Both the position numbers and the translations under genes were made by a program. Below, one piece after another: positions 50,156 to 58,830 of a stretch of 64,000 bases of DNA. Below the pieces are notes generated by a model. It searched no databases. It was not told where the DNA came from and was given only the letters and a program-made list of their open reading frames with translations. The stretch is from JBHHZJ01 sp046758005. Its GTDB lineage: Bacteria; Pseudomonadota; Alphaproteobacteria; Kiloniellales; J153. Within the stretch, counting starts at the first letter, position 1; each line of letters opens with the position of its first letter. The DNA lies in assembly GCA_046758005.1 (NCBI GenBank), contig JBHHZJ010000001.1, forward strand, positions 46,626 through 110,625, given 5' to 3'.

Positions 50156-52596
50156 GCCTTCACCCGCTCCATCTTCGGGTCGTAGAGCGCGCGGCGGTGG
50201 ATGCGGCAGGGGTAGCGCTCGGTCGCGACCTCGAGCTCGTAGTCGCCCCCGTACAGAAACTCGTCGTCCACGCCGGCCTCGTTGCGCACGTAGCCGTACC
50301 CGATGTTGGTCGCCATGGTGTAGCCCCAACCCGCGCTGGTGAGCCAGCCGACCCGCGCGCCGTCGCGATAGATCGTCTCGCGCCCGAGCAGCACGACATC
50401 GGGATCGTCCAGCGTGAAACACGCCAGGCGCTTCTTGAGCGGTCCCGCCTGCTGCGCGGTCAGGGCCTCGCGGCCTTGGAACGGGATGTTCTTCTTGAGC
50501 TTGACCGCCCAGCCGAGGCCCGCCTCGAGCGGCGTATAGTCCGGTCCGATGTCCGAACCCCAGGCGCGGTAGCCCTTCTCCAGCCGCAGGGACTCGATGG
50601 CCCGGTAGCCGGCGTTGACCAGGCCGTGCCCACGGCCCGCGGCCATCAGGCGCTCGTAGACGCCGAGCGCGTGCTCGGTGGGCACGTGCAGCTCCCAGCC
50701 GAGCTCGCCGACGTAGGTGATGCGCAACGCGCGCACCGGCGCCCCGCCGATGGTGATCTCGCGCCAGGTGGCAAACGGAAAAGCCTCGTTGGACAGGTCG
50801 CCGCGCGCGACCCGGGCGAGGATATCGCGCGACCGCGGCCCCATGAGCGACAGCACCGAGAAGGCGGAGGTCACGTCGATCAGCGTCGCGTTCATCCCCT
50901 CGGGGACGTTGCGCGCGATCCAGGAAAAATCGTGCGTGGCGAAGCCCGTGCCGGTGACGATATAGAACGCGTTGTCCGCGAGCCGGGCGACGGTCAGGTC
51001 GCACGCGATCCCGCCGCGCGCGTCGAGCATCTGGGTGTAGGTGAGCACGCCCACCGGCCGATCGACGTCGTTGGCGCAAATCCACGATAGCGCCGCCGCG
51101 GCATCCGACCCCACCACGAGGAACTTGGCGAACGACGACTGGTCGAAGAGCGCGGCCCGCTCGCGCACCGCGCGGTGCTCCTCGCCGACCGCGTCGAACC
51201 AGTTCTGCCGGCCGTAGCCGTACAGGTCGCGCGGCGCCTCGCCATCCCGCGCGAACCAGTTGGGCCGCTCCCAGCCGAGCTTTTCACCGAAGCAGGCGCC
51301 TTGCGCCTTGAGGGTGGCGTAGAGCGGCGAAACCCTCTCGGGCCGCGCCGAGGCGTGCTCCTCGTGCGGCCAGGCCATGGTGTAATGCTTGGCGTAGAGC
51401 TCCAGCGTCCGGGCGCGCACCCAGTCGATGCCGCGGTGCGGACGGCCGAAGCGGCGGATGTCGACCGGCCAGAGATCCATCGGCGGCTGTCCCTCGACGA
51501 CCCACTCGGCGAGCGCCTTGCCCGCCCCACCGCCGGCGGCGATGCCGTAGGCGTTGAAACCGGCGCCGACGTAGAAGCCGCGCAACTCCGGCGCCTCGCC
51601 GAGGATGAAGTTGCCGTCGGGCGTGAACGACTCCGGGCCGTTGATCAGCTCCTTGACCCCGGCGTGCCGCAAGGCCGGAACCCGCGCCAGGGCCTGTTCC
51701 ATAAGCCGTTCGAAATGGTCCCAGTCGGAATCGAGCAGGCCGAAGTGGAACCCGTCCGGAATGCCGTCCTCGGCCCAGGGCACGGGGTCCGGCTCGTAGC
51801 CGCCCATCACCAGGCCGCCCACCTCCTCCTTGAAGTAGATCAGTCGGTCGGGGTCGCGCAGGGTCGGCAGCGTGCGCGGCACCCCCTCGATCGGTTCGGT
51901 GACCATGTACTGGTGCTGAATGGAGACGAGCGGCACGTTGACCTCGGCCAGCCGGCCGACCTCGCGCGCCCATTGGCCGGCGCAGTTGAGCGCGACCTCG
52001 CAGGCGATCTCGCCGTGCACCGTGGCGACCCCGGTCACCCGGCCGTCCTTGACCCGGACGGCCGTCACCGGGCAGTCCTCGAGTATGAGCGCCCCGCCCT
52101 GGCGCGCGCCCTTGGCCAGCGCGAGCGCGATGTCGGACGGGTTGGCCTGGCCGTCGGTGGGCAGGAAGGCGGCGCCGACCACGTCGGAAATGTCCATCAG
52201 CGGCCACAGATCCCGCGCCTCCCGGGGGGTGAGCAGCTCCATCTCCAGGCCGAAGCTGCGCGCCGTGGTGGCCTGGCGCCTGACCTCGGTCCAACGTTCC
52301 TCGCTGCACGCCAGGCGGAGCCCGCCGTTGCGCTTCCAGCCGGTAGCCTGCCCGGTCTCTCTTTCAAGATTTTCATACAGTTCGACGCTGTACTTGAGGA
52401 GTTGCGTGACATTGGCGTTGGCACGCAATTGCCCGACCAGGCCGGCCGCGTGGAAGGTCGAACCGCTGGTCAGCTTGGCGCGCTCGAGCAGCACCACGTC
52501 GCGCCAGCCGAGCCTGGTCAGATGGTAGGCGGTCGAGCAGCCGACGATCCCGCCGCCGATGATCACGGCCTGCGCTGCAGTCGGAACCGAGGCCAT
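50152..52596 (-). CDS. Dimethylglycine/sarcosine-dehydrogenase-type flavoenzyme (copy 1)
   Basis: 814 residues with the same two-domain plan as its neighbour. FAD site: VIIGGGIVGCSTAYHLTRLG and SGSTFHAAGLVGQ with the presumptive covalent-FAD His. INGPESFTPDGNFILGEAPE and GFYVGAGFNAYGIAAGGGAG are the oxidase core. The folate domain has ERAALFDQSSFAKFLV, TYVGELGWELHVPTEHAL and LEAGLGWAVKLKKNIPF. Action: demethylation of an N-methylated amino acid or amine, with electrons going to an electron-transfer flavoprotein and the methyl carbon to folate. It overlaps copy 2 (GTGA) and follows the first kinase by 9 bases, so all are one transcript. Confidence 0.85.
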   Translation of the reverse strand: MASVPTAAQAVIIGGGIVGCSTAYHLTRLGWRDVVLLERAKLTSGSTFHAAGLVGQLRANANVTQLLKYSVELYENLERETGQATGWKRNGGLRLACSEERWTEVRRQATTARSFGLEMELLTPREARDLWPLMDISDVVGAAFLPTDGQANPSDIALALAKGARQGGALILEDCPVTAVRVKDGRVTGVATVHGEIACEVALNCAGQWAREVGRLAEVNVPLVSIQHQYMVTEPIEGVPRTLPTLRDPDRLIYFKEEVGGLVMGGYEPDPVPWAEDGIPDGFHFGLLDSDWDHFERLMEQALARVPALRHAGVKELINGPESFTPDGNFILGEAPELRGFYVGAGFNAYGIAAGGGAGKALAEWVVEGQPPMDLWPVDIRRFGRPHRGIDWVRARTLELYAKHYTMAWPHEEHASARPERVSPLYATLKAQGACFGEKLGWERPNWFARDGEAPRDLYGYGRQNWFDAVGEEHRAVRERAALFDQSSFAKFLVVGSDAAAALSWICANDVDRPVGVLTYTQMLDARGGIACDLTVARLADNAFYIVTGTGFATHDFSWIARNVPEGMNATLIDVTSAFSVLSLMGPRSRDILARVARGDLSNEAFPFATWREITIGGAPVRALRITYVGELGWELHVPTEHALGVYERLMAAGRGHGLVNAGYRAIESLRLEKGYRAWGSDIGPDYTPLEAGLGWAVKLKKNIPFQGREALTAQQAGPLKKRLACFTLDDPDVVLLGRETIYRDGARVGWLTSAGWGYTMATNIGYGYVRNEAGVDDEFLYGGDYELEVATERYPCRIHRRALYDPKMERVKA

Positions 52597-52605
52597 GGCC
52601 CGGAG

Positions 52606-53511
52606 TCAGCCTCCTTGAAATTCCCGGTAGGCCCGTTCGAAGCGGGCCAGGTTCTCCTGCGTGTAGGCGACGTAGTCGAAGTCCAGCGTCGAGTGGATTT
52701 CGGAGACCATGCTCCACATGGTCTCGCGCAGAAGCGAGGCGCACTTCATCGCCTGGAAGCCGCGCAGGTAGTCGAAATCGACCGGCCGCCCGGTGTAGAC
52801 GGACAGCAGGTCGACCGACATTTCCGGCGTGAATTCGTTGTTCGAGGCAAGGTTGGCCAGGTCGAACAGCGGCGAGTTGAACCCGGCGTAGTCCCAGTCG
52901 ACCAGCCACAGGCGGCTCCCCTCGTCGATGAAGTTGGCGGCCAGCAGGTCGTTGTGGCCGAAGACCACCTCGATGGGCCCGACCGCCGCCTCCAGCGTCT
53001 CGGCCCGGCCCAGCAGGTCCGGCAACATGGCGGTGCACCGGCTGTTGCCCTCACGCAGCGTCGCCGCATAGTCCCGGACCACGTGAAACACCCAGAACAT
53101 CAGGACCGGCCCGCGCAGATGCCTGGGCACCTCGTGGTGGCAGCGCCGGACGAGCGCCACGATCCGCTCCAGGTTCGCGGGATCGCGCACGTCCTCCGCC
53201 CCCCAGGTGCGGCCTTCGACGAAGCGGGTCACGATGACGCCGGGCTCGCTGTAGACCACCTCGGGGGACAGCCCGGCGGCGGCGGCGGCACGCGCCGCGG
53301 CCAGCTCGTTGAAACGCAGTACGCCGTGCACCGGGATGTCGTTGCCGATGCGCACGAAGAAGCGCTCGCCCGCGTCCTCGACGACGAAGTTGACGTTGGT
53401 GATCCCGCCCTCGAGCGGTTCGGGCTCGACCGGGCCGGACCAGCACGGCAGGCCCGCCGCGCGCGTGGCCGGATCGGGCCTGTTGTCCCTTCGATCCATC
53501 CGCGCACTCAC
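52606..53511 (-). CDS. Choline-kinase/aminoglycoside-phosphotransferase-like protein (first copy)
   Basis: 301 residues from the GTG at 53511 that overlaps the permease stop (GTGA), the habit of this operon; an ATG four codons on at 53499 is the alternative. Kinase motifs in ATG numbering: LEGGITNVNFVVED nucleotide loop, FFVRIG, the catalytic H182-x-D184-x4-N189 (GHNDLLAANFI) and D201 in LVDWDYAGFNSPLFDLANL. The last string is very close to choline kinases (YAGYNxxxFDLAN). Probably phosphorylates the imported amino-alcohol or a derivative. Its position straight after the transporter genes argues for an early step. Confidence 0.83.
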   Translation of the reverse strand: MSARMDRRDNRPDPATRAAGLPCWSGPVEPEPLEGGITNVNFVVEDAGERFFVRIGNDIPVHGVLRFNELAAARAAAAAGLSPEVVYSEPGVIVTRFVEGRTWGAEDVRDPANLERIVALVRRCHHEVPRHLRGPVLMFWVFHVVRDYAATLREGNSRCTAMLPDLLGRAETLEAAVGPIEVVFGHNDLLAANFIDEGSRLWLVDWDYAGFNSPLFDLANLASNNEFTPEMSVDLLSVYTGRPVDFDYLRGFQAMKCASLLRETMWSMVSEIHSTLDFDYVAYTQENLARFERAYREFQGG

Positions 53512-55517
53512 TGGAGGCCGAGTTGTCGCTTGCGCCGGGCCGCCCAGGCGGCGATCAGGCGGTCCGCAATGATCGCGATGAAGGCGACGCACACGCCGGC
53601 GACGATTCCCCGGCCGGTGTCCGCCTTGGTCAGCGCGATGTAGACCTCCTGGCCCAGATCGCGGGTGCCGACCAGGGCCGTGATCACCAGCATCGACAGC
53701 GCGAACATGATGGTCTGGTTGACGCCCAGCATGATCTCGGGCAGCGCCAGCGGCAGCTGCACCTTCCACAGGATCTGCCGGCGGGTGCAGCCGGAGGTGC
53801 GCGCGGCCTCGATCAGCGCCGGCGGGATCATGCGGATGCCGTGGTCGGCATAGCGCACGGCCGGCGGAATCGCGTACGCGACGATCGCGATCATGGCCGC
53901 GAAGTCGCCGACCCGGAACAGCATCACCACCGGGATGAGATAGACGAAGCTGGGCAAGGTCTGCAGGGTGTCGATGATCACCTGCACGACCCTGTGGACC
54001 CGGTCGTTGCGCCCCGCCCACACGCCGATCGGACAGCCGATCAGGGTTGCGAACCCGACCGACAGGCCGCACAGGTAGACGGTGATCATCGCCTTCTCCC
54101 ACTGACCCGTGACGGCGATGAAGGCGGCCAAGCCGGCGGTCACCAACGTCAGGCGCCAGCCGCCGAGCTGAAAGCCGGCCAGCGCGACCACCGCGACCAC
54201 GGCGGTCCACGGAAGCTGGAGCAGGAACCGCTTGAAGGGAATCAGCAGGTTGAGCAGGAGGAAGGTCTTCACCGCCTCCAGCTGGTCGAAGAAATTGACG
54301 TTGATCCAACGGACGAGGGCGTCCCAGAACGGCCCGGTCGTGACCTGCGCCGCCTCCGGATAACCGCGCAGCACCGGCACCGCGAGGCCAAGCAGCGTCG
54401 TCCCGACCAGAAGGACGACGGCCGCGATCAGGTAGGGATGGCGCGCGAGCGCGCTGCCCGGCGCCGTCTGCACATGACGGCCAGCCGCCGCCGTCTGGGC
54501 AAAGGCCTGGCTCAGGCGGTCGAGGGCGATGGCGAGCAGCGTGATGGCGATGCCGGCCTCCAGCCCCTCGCCGATGGCGAGGCGGCGCAGCGAAGCGAGC
54601 ACGTCGTGGCCCAGGCCCCCGGACCCGATCATCGAGGCGATGATCACCATGTTGAGCGAAAGCATGATCACCTGATTGACGCCCACCATCAGGGTCGGCC
54701 GGGCCGCGGGAATCAGCACCTTCCACGTCATCTGGCGCCGGCTGCACCCGGCCATGCGGCCGAACTCCTTGATCTCCTCGGGGACCAGCTTGAGCGCCAG
54801 CATGGTGACCCGGACCATGGGCGGCATGGCGTAGATAACGGTTGCGATCATTGCGGCCACGGGCCCGAAGCCGAACAGGAACAGGACCGGCACCAGGTAG
54901 GCGAAGACCGGCACCGTCTGCATGAGATCGAGGACGGGCGTGATCGCCCGCTCGAACGCACGGCTGCGGTAGCCGACGATGCCGAGCGCCAGGCCCCCGG
55001 CGACGCCGAGCGGCACGGCCACGACGATCGAGGACAACGTCACCATGGCGCTGTCCCACTGACCGAAGACCGCGAGATAGAGGAAGCACAGCCCGACGAG
55101 CATCCCGAGCGCTCGGTCCTTGACCCGGTACGCGAGCAGCGCCAGCACGATCACCAGGGCGAGCCACGACAAGGCCGGGACCTCGATCACCTCCTCGCCG
55201 CCGAGCGGGACGCGAAAGCCCTGGGCGAGCAGGCTCTTGGCGACCCAATGCGGCCACTCCAACAGCCAGGCCATGCCGCGGGTGAGCTCCTTGAAGGTGA
55301 ACAGGCCGAGATCGAAGTCGTTGATCAGCCACTTCATGAAGTCGCCGATCCAGCGCTTGAGCGGCACGATCCACGCGCGCGGATAGTCCACCGCCCAGGG
55401 CCAGAGCCCTCGGCCAAGCCAAAGCGCGATGGTCGCCGCCAACGCACCCGCCCAGGCCGCCAGCCAAGGGTTGCGGCGGCCCGGCACCAAGGCCGCCGTC
55501 GTGGCCGCCTCGCTCAC
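53508..55517 (-). CDS. Fused two-domain ProW-type ABC permease
   Basis: 669 residues, two full BPD_transp_1 permease domains in one chain, where ProW/OpuAB normally has one (~300-350). First coupling block: EFGRMAGCSRRQMTWKVLIP, then ARPTLMVGVNQVIMLSLN. Second: EAARTSGCTRRQILWKVQLP, then ALPEIMLGVNQTIMFALS. So the pseudo-dimer is covalent. Each half is preceded by a scaffold region like that of ProW (FDQLEAVKTFLLLNLLIPFK). It forms the membrane part of a quaternary-amine importer with ProV and ProX. GTG start overlaps the ATPase stop. Confidence 0.9.
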   Translation of the reverse strand: MSEAATTAALVPGRRNPWLAAWAGALAATIALWLGRGLWPWAVDYPRAWIVPLKRWIGDFMKWLINDFDLGLFTFKELTRGMAWLLEWPHWVAKSLLAQGFRVPLGGEEVIEVPALSWLALVIVLALLAYRVKDRALGMLVGLCFLYLAVFGQWDSAMVTLSSIVVAVPLGVAGGLALGIVGYRSRAFERAITPVLDLMQTVPVFAYLVPVLFLFGFGPVAAMIATVIYAMPPMVRVTMLALKLVPEEIKEFGRMAGCSRRQMTWKVLIPAARPTLMVGVNQVIMLSLNMVIIASMIGSGGLGHDVLASLRRLAIGEGLEAGIAITLLAIALDRLSQAFAQTAAAGRHVQTAPGSALARHPYLIAAVVLLVGTTLLGLAVPVLRGYPEAAQVTTGPFWDALVRWINVNFFDQLEAVKTFLLLNLLIPFKRFLLQLPWTAVVAVVALAGFQLGGWRLTLVTAGLAAFIAVTGQWEKAMITVYLCGLSVGFATLIGCPIGVWAGRNDRVHRVVQVIIDTLQTLPSFVYLIPVVMLFRVGDFAAMIAIVAYAIPPAVRYADHGIRMIPPALIEAARTSGCTRRQILWKVQLPLALPEIMLGVNQTIMFALSMLVITALVGTRDLGQEVYIALTKADTGRGIVAGVCVAFIAIIADRLIAAWAARRKRQLGLQ

Positions 55518-56593
55518 CGCCGGCCACTCGGGCCGACCAGGACGTCGAGCACCGCCTCGCGCGTCAACAGTCCGACGGCGTGGCCGTGCTCGTCCAACAC
55601 GGCGAACGGCTTGCCGGCGTTCACGACCCGGGAGGCCAGCGCCTCGATCCGTGCGTCGGCCGGGACCTGCCCGGCCACGTCACCAAGGCCGTTGGCGAGC
55701 CGCCGGTTCGGCGCCGTCATCACCGAGCGCGCGGTCAGTACCTTGGCACGCGCCACGTCGCGGGTGAACTCGGCCACGTAATCCGTGGCCGGCTTGATCA
55801 CCAGGTCCTCCGGGGTGCCGACCTGAATGATTTCGCCGTCCTGCATGATCGCGATCCGATCGGCCAGGCGAATCGCCTCGTCGAAGTCGTGGGTGATGAA
55901 GACGATGGTCTTGTGCAGGACGTTCTGCAAACGCAGGAACTCGTCCTGCATCTCGCGCCGGATCAACGGATCGAGCGCTGAGAACGGCTCGTCCAGGAAC
56001 CAGATTTCCGGCTCGACGGCGAGCGAGCGGGCGATGCCGACGCGCTGCTGCTGCCCGCCCGAGAGCTCCCGGGGGTAATAGGCCTCGCGACCCTTGAGAC
56101 CGACGAGCTCGATCACCTCCCGCGCGCGGCGCTCCCGCCGCGCCCGGTCGACCCTCTGCACCTCCAGCGGGAATGCGACGTTGCCGAGGACGGTCAGATG
56201 CGGCAGGAGCGCAAAGTGCTGGAACACCATGCCCATCTTGTGCCGGCGGATCTCGATCATCGCCCGCTCGGAGGCGGCCAGCAGGTCCTGCCCCTCGAAG
56301 ATCACCCGGCCGGTAGTCGGCTCGATCAGGCGCGACATGCAGCGCAGCAGCGTGGACTTGCCCGACCCGGACAGGCCCATGATCACGAAGATCTCCCCCG
56401 TGTAGACGTCGATGCTGGCGTCGCGCACGGCGCCGATCAGGCCGGCGGCGGCAAGTTCGTCCTCGCCGGGCGCACCGGAACGGTCGGCCAGAAAGCTTTC
56501 GGCGTTCGGCCCGAAGACCTTCCACACACCGGCGCAAGCAAGCTTGACCGCCTGCGCGTCGCGGTCGGGATTACCGGTGCGCGGCTCGCTCAC
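55514..56593 (-). CDS. proV: ProV-type glycine-betaine/proline ABC ATPase
   Basis: 359 residues from the GTG at 56593; an ATG two codons earlier at 56599 is the alternative. AGGGAG lies six bases before the GTG but directly abuts the ATG, which favours the GTG. Walker A is GLSGSGKST, signature LSGGQQQRVGIARSLA, Walker B EIWFLDEPFSALDPLIRREM. MGMVFQHFALLPHLTVLGNV is the OpuAA/ProV type. Two CBS-like repeats end the protein (VMTAPNRRLANGLGD and EHGHAVGLLTREAVLDVLV), the part that senses ionic strength in OpuA. It is separated from proX by a stable hairpin. Confidence 0.92.
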   Translation of the reverse strand: MSEPRTGNPDRDAQAVKLACAGVWKVFGPNAESFLADRSGAPGEDELAAAGLIGAVRDASIDVYTGEIFVIMGLSGSGKSTLLRCMSRLIEPTTGRVIFEGQDLLAASERAMIEIRRHKMGMVFQHFALLPHLTVLGNVAFPLEVQRVDRARRERRAREVIELVGLKGREAYYPRELSGGQQQRVGIARSLAVEPEIWFLDEPFSALDPLIRREMQDEFLRLQNVLHKTIVFITHDFDEAIRLADRIAIMQDGEIIQVGTPEDLVIKPATDYVAEFTRDVARAKVLTARSVMTAPNRRLANGLGDVAGQVPADARIEALASRVVNAGKPFAVLDEHGHAVGLLTREAVLDVLVGPSGRR

Positions 56594-56640
56594 CGCCATC
56601 TCCCTGGAGGCGCCATACCCACGCGCGATCATCGGCCACG

Positions 56641-56675
56641 GGCCGCCGCAGGGAAAGACCCTTTGCCCGGCGGCC
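56641..56675 (-). promoter_or_regulatory. Hairpin between proX and proV
   Basis: GGCCGCCG at 56641-56648 pairs exactly with CGGCGGCC at 56668-56675. Inside the loop the sequence AAAGACCCTTTG (56654-56665) gives a second inner stem. In the transcript it lies after the proX stop and before proV. Such hairpins in binding-protein operons raise expression of the binding protein relative to the membrane genes. The inner 12-mer recurs upstream of proX at 57775. Confidence 0.65.
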
Positions 56676-56700
56676 CGGGCACTCAAAACAAGGCGAGAGC

Positions 56701-57672
56701 TTATTTGGTCCAGGCCTTCCAGACCGACTCGTTGTCCTTCAGCCACTGCCCCACGACGTCGTCGAGCTTTTCGCCATCGAGGTCGATCTTGCCGATCAGC
56801 TCACCCATGGTCTGGTTGTCGATCTTGAACCTGCGGATCGCCTCGTAGGCCTTGGGCCATTTCTTCTCGCCGCCCTTCCAGCCGACCTTCTTGATCCAAC
56901 CGCGCGGCTTGCCGCAGTCATAGGCCATATCGGGATTGATGCCCCAGGACGGGTCGCCGTAGCACTCCGGCGTGTAGCGCGGGAACTCAACCCATTCGCC
57001 CTCGAACTTGATCGGCGCCCAGTGCGGCGTATAGACCCAGGCCAGGATCGGGGCCTTGCGCTGGTAGGCCGACTGAATCTCGGCGAACAACGCCGCATCC
57101 GTGCCCGCATGCACGACCTCGAAGTTCAGGCCCAGCGCCTCGGCCCGTTCGTCGTCGAACCCGGCCCAGGTGACCGGCCCGCCCAGATAACGGCCCTTGG
57201 GCGCGGTCTCGGGGGTCGCAAACGCCTCGGCGCATTTGTTCAGCGCCTTCCAGTCGGGCAGCCCCGGGCACTTCTCCTTCATGTACAGCGGGTACCACCA
57301 CTCCTCAATGGCATCCATGCCGGTCTCGCCGAGATCGACCGTCTTGCCGGTCGCGAGCGAGGCGTCCATCGCCTCCTTGCCGGTCGTTTCCCACATCTCC
57401 ATCGCGACGTGCAGGTCGCCGGATTCCAGGCCCGCGAACTGGGCGATGTAGTCGGCCTGCACGTATTCGATGTTGTAGCCCATCGATTTGAGGACCTCGC
57501 CCATGATGTGCGTGGTGACGTATTGGCCGGTCCAGTCGTGGATGGTGAGCTTGATCGGGTCCTTTGACTCGGGCACCTCGGCTCCGGCCGGCGCGGCGAT
57601 GCCGACGGCTACAGCCAGGGCGCCTGCGGCAACCCGGCAACAAAGCGTGGTCGTGTTTCGGATATCCTTCAT
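56701..57672 (-). CDS. proX: ProX/OpuAC-type substrate-binding protein
   Basis: 323 residues with a signal peptide (RVAAGALAVAVGIAAPAGAE). The OpuAC fold of quaternary-amine binders is visible: IKLTIHDWTGQYVTTHIMGEV, YVQADYIAQFAGLESGDLHVA, MEMWETTGKEAMD, YLGGPVTWAGFDDERAEALG, WVYTPHWAPIKFEG and the closing LDDVVGQWLKDN. Several Trp/Tyr (in HDWTGQY, EMWET, PHWAP) could form the aromatic cage for a trimethylammonium group. GGGAGG lies 8 bases before the ATG. It is the first gene of the operon and diverges from deoR; its leader holds the operator candidates. Confidence 0.9.
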   Translation of the reverse strand: MKDIRNTTTLCCRVAAGALAVAVGIAAPAGAEVPESKDPIKLTIHDWTGQYVTTHIMGEVLKSMGYNIEYVQADYIAQFAGLESGDLHVAMEMWETTGKEAMDASLATGKTVDLGETGMDAIEEWWYPLYMKEKCPGLPDWKALNKCAEAFATPETAPKGRYLGGPVTWAGFDDERAEALGLNFEVVHAGTDAALFAEIQSAYQRKAPILAWVYTPHWAPIKFEGEWVEFPRYTPECYGDPSWGINPDMAYDCGKPRGWIKKVGWKGGEKKWPKAYEAIRRFKIDNQTMGELIGKIDLDGEKLDDVVGQWLKDNESVWKAWTK

Positions 57673-57774
57673 GACGGCAGCCTCCCATGACATGCGGTTC
57701 GCCCCAATACGCGCCGTCGCGCGGCGCAGGGCCGGATCGGCCGGGGTCCGGGTGGTCTCCTTGGATCTCCCCGC

Positions 57775-57787
57775 CAAAGGGTCTTTG
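57775..57787. promoter_or_regulatory. AAAG-N3-CTTT palindrome upstream of proX
   Basis: CAAAGGGTCTTTG is a 13-bp inverted repeat 103 bases upstream of the proX start. A near-copy occurs at 56654-56665, inverted, inside the proX-proV hairpin; 12 bases match exactly and the flanking CCCTG is also shared. Likely an operator, or a conserved RNA element, of this operon. Confidence 0.5.
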
Positions 57788-57925
57788 CCCTGGCTTGCAC
57801 CCCGTTGCTCGTGGAAGCCCCAGCAGAACCGGAAACCAGCGGCATCGCGGCCGTGGCCGGCGGACGCGCCAATCCAAAACGGCGCGAAAATCAGAAATCG
57901 GAATCGCTCCCGTGTCAAGGTAAGC

Positions 57926-57950
57926 CCACAAAAATCCACAAAATTCCACA
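57926..57950. promoter_or_regulatory. Three CCACA repeats at 10-bp period in the deoR-proX control region
   Basis: CCACA occurs at 57926-57930, 57936-57940 and 57946-57950, each followed by an A/T-rich pentamer. The exact 10-bp spacing puts all copies on one face of the helix. The block is about 90 bases upstream of deoR and 254 upstream of proX. It is a strong candidate binding site for the divergent DeoR-family regulator. Confidence 0.6.
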
Positions 57951-58040
57951 TTGCCGAGCCCGGCGACGTGGCCCTAAACTGGCGCCGGCCCGCCGCGAGG
58001 CAGCGGTGGACCCAAGGAATCACGCCGCAGGAGGGTTCTC

Positions 58041-58802
58041 GTGCATCGCTCGGCGCGCCACGCGGCCATCATGAAAGCACTCGGCATGCACGGCACCTGC
58101 ACCGTCGCCGGGATGGCCCTTCAGCTCGAGGTGTCCGGCGAGACGATCCGGCGCGATATCAAGACGATGGCCAGCAAGGGCCTGGTCGAGCGGGTGCACG
58201 GCGGGGCCGTCCTGCCCGACCTGTTCCGCGAGCCCGACTTCCAGAAGCGGCTCAGCCGCAATGCCGAGGCCAAGAAGGCGATCGCGCGCGCAGCGGCGAC
58301 CCAGGTGCGCCGCGGCGAGTCGCTGATGCTGGACACCGGAAGCACGACCGCCTACGTCGCGCGCGCGCTGACCGGCCACAGCGACCTCATGGTCGTAACC
58401 AACTGCGCCGACATCGCGCACACGCTGGCCGCCAACAGCCGCAACAAGGTCTACCTGGCGGGCGGCGAGTTCCGCGCCGACGACGGCGCGATCTTCGGTG
58501 CCTCGGCGATCCGTTTCGTCGAGCAGTTCCGGGTGCGCACCGCGATCCTGTCGATCGCGGCAATTCATCTGGACGGCGGATTCGTGGACTTCCACCTGAG
58601 CGAGGCGGAGTTCTCTCAGGCGGTCATGCGCCAGGCCGGTCGGGTCATGATCGTGGCCGACCACTCCAAGTTCGCGGCCCGGGCGCCGGTCCGGGTCTGC
58701 GACTTCGCCGACGTCGACGTCCTCGTCACCGAGCGGGCCCCGCCGCCGCCCTTCGCCGAGCGCCTGTCCGAGGCCGGCGTGCGGGTGCTGATCGCGCGTT
58801 GA
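58041..58802 (+). CDS. DeoR/GlpR-family transcriptional regulator
   Basis: 253 residues. The N-terminal winged helix-turn-helix has the DeoR hallmark SGETIRRDIKTMASKGLVERVHGGAV, split here as SGETIRRDI and VERVHGGAV. The C-terminal sensor domain carries LDTGSTTAYVARAL, VTNCADIAHTL and VYLAGGEF, the phosphosugar-isomerase-like fold that binds phosphorylated ligands. GTG start with AGGAGG six bases upstream. It is divergent from the betaine-type transporter operon, and a phosphorylated effector would fit the two kinases encoded there. Repressor or activator role not shown. Confidence 0.9.
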   Translation: MHRSARHAAIMKALGMHGTCTVAGMALQLEVSGETIRRDIKTMASKGLVERVHGGAVLPDLFREPDFQKRLSRNAEAKKAIARAAATQVRRGESLMLDTGSTTAYVARALTGHSDLMVVTNCADIAHTLAANSRNKVYLAGGEFRADDGAIFGASAIRFVEQFRVRTAILSIAAIHLDGGFVDFHLSEAEFSQAVMRQAGRVMIVADHSKFAARAPVRVCDFADVDVLVTERAPPPPFAERLSEAGVRVLIAR

Positions 58803-58830
58803 GCCCCGGCGCGAGCGCCGGAAGCCGGCG

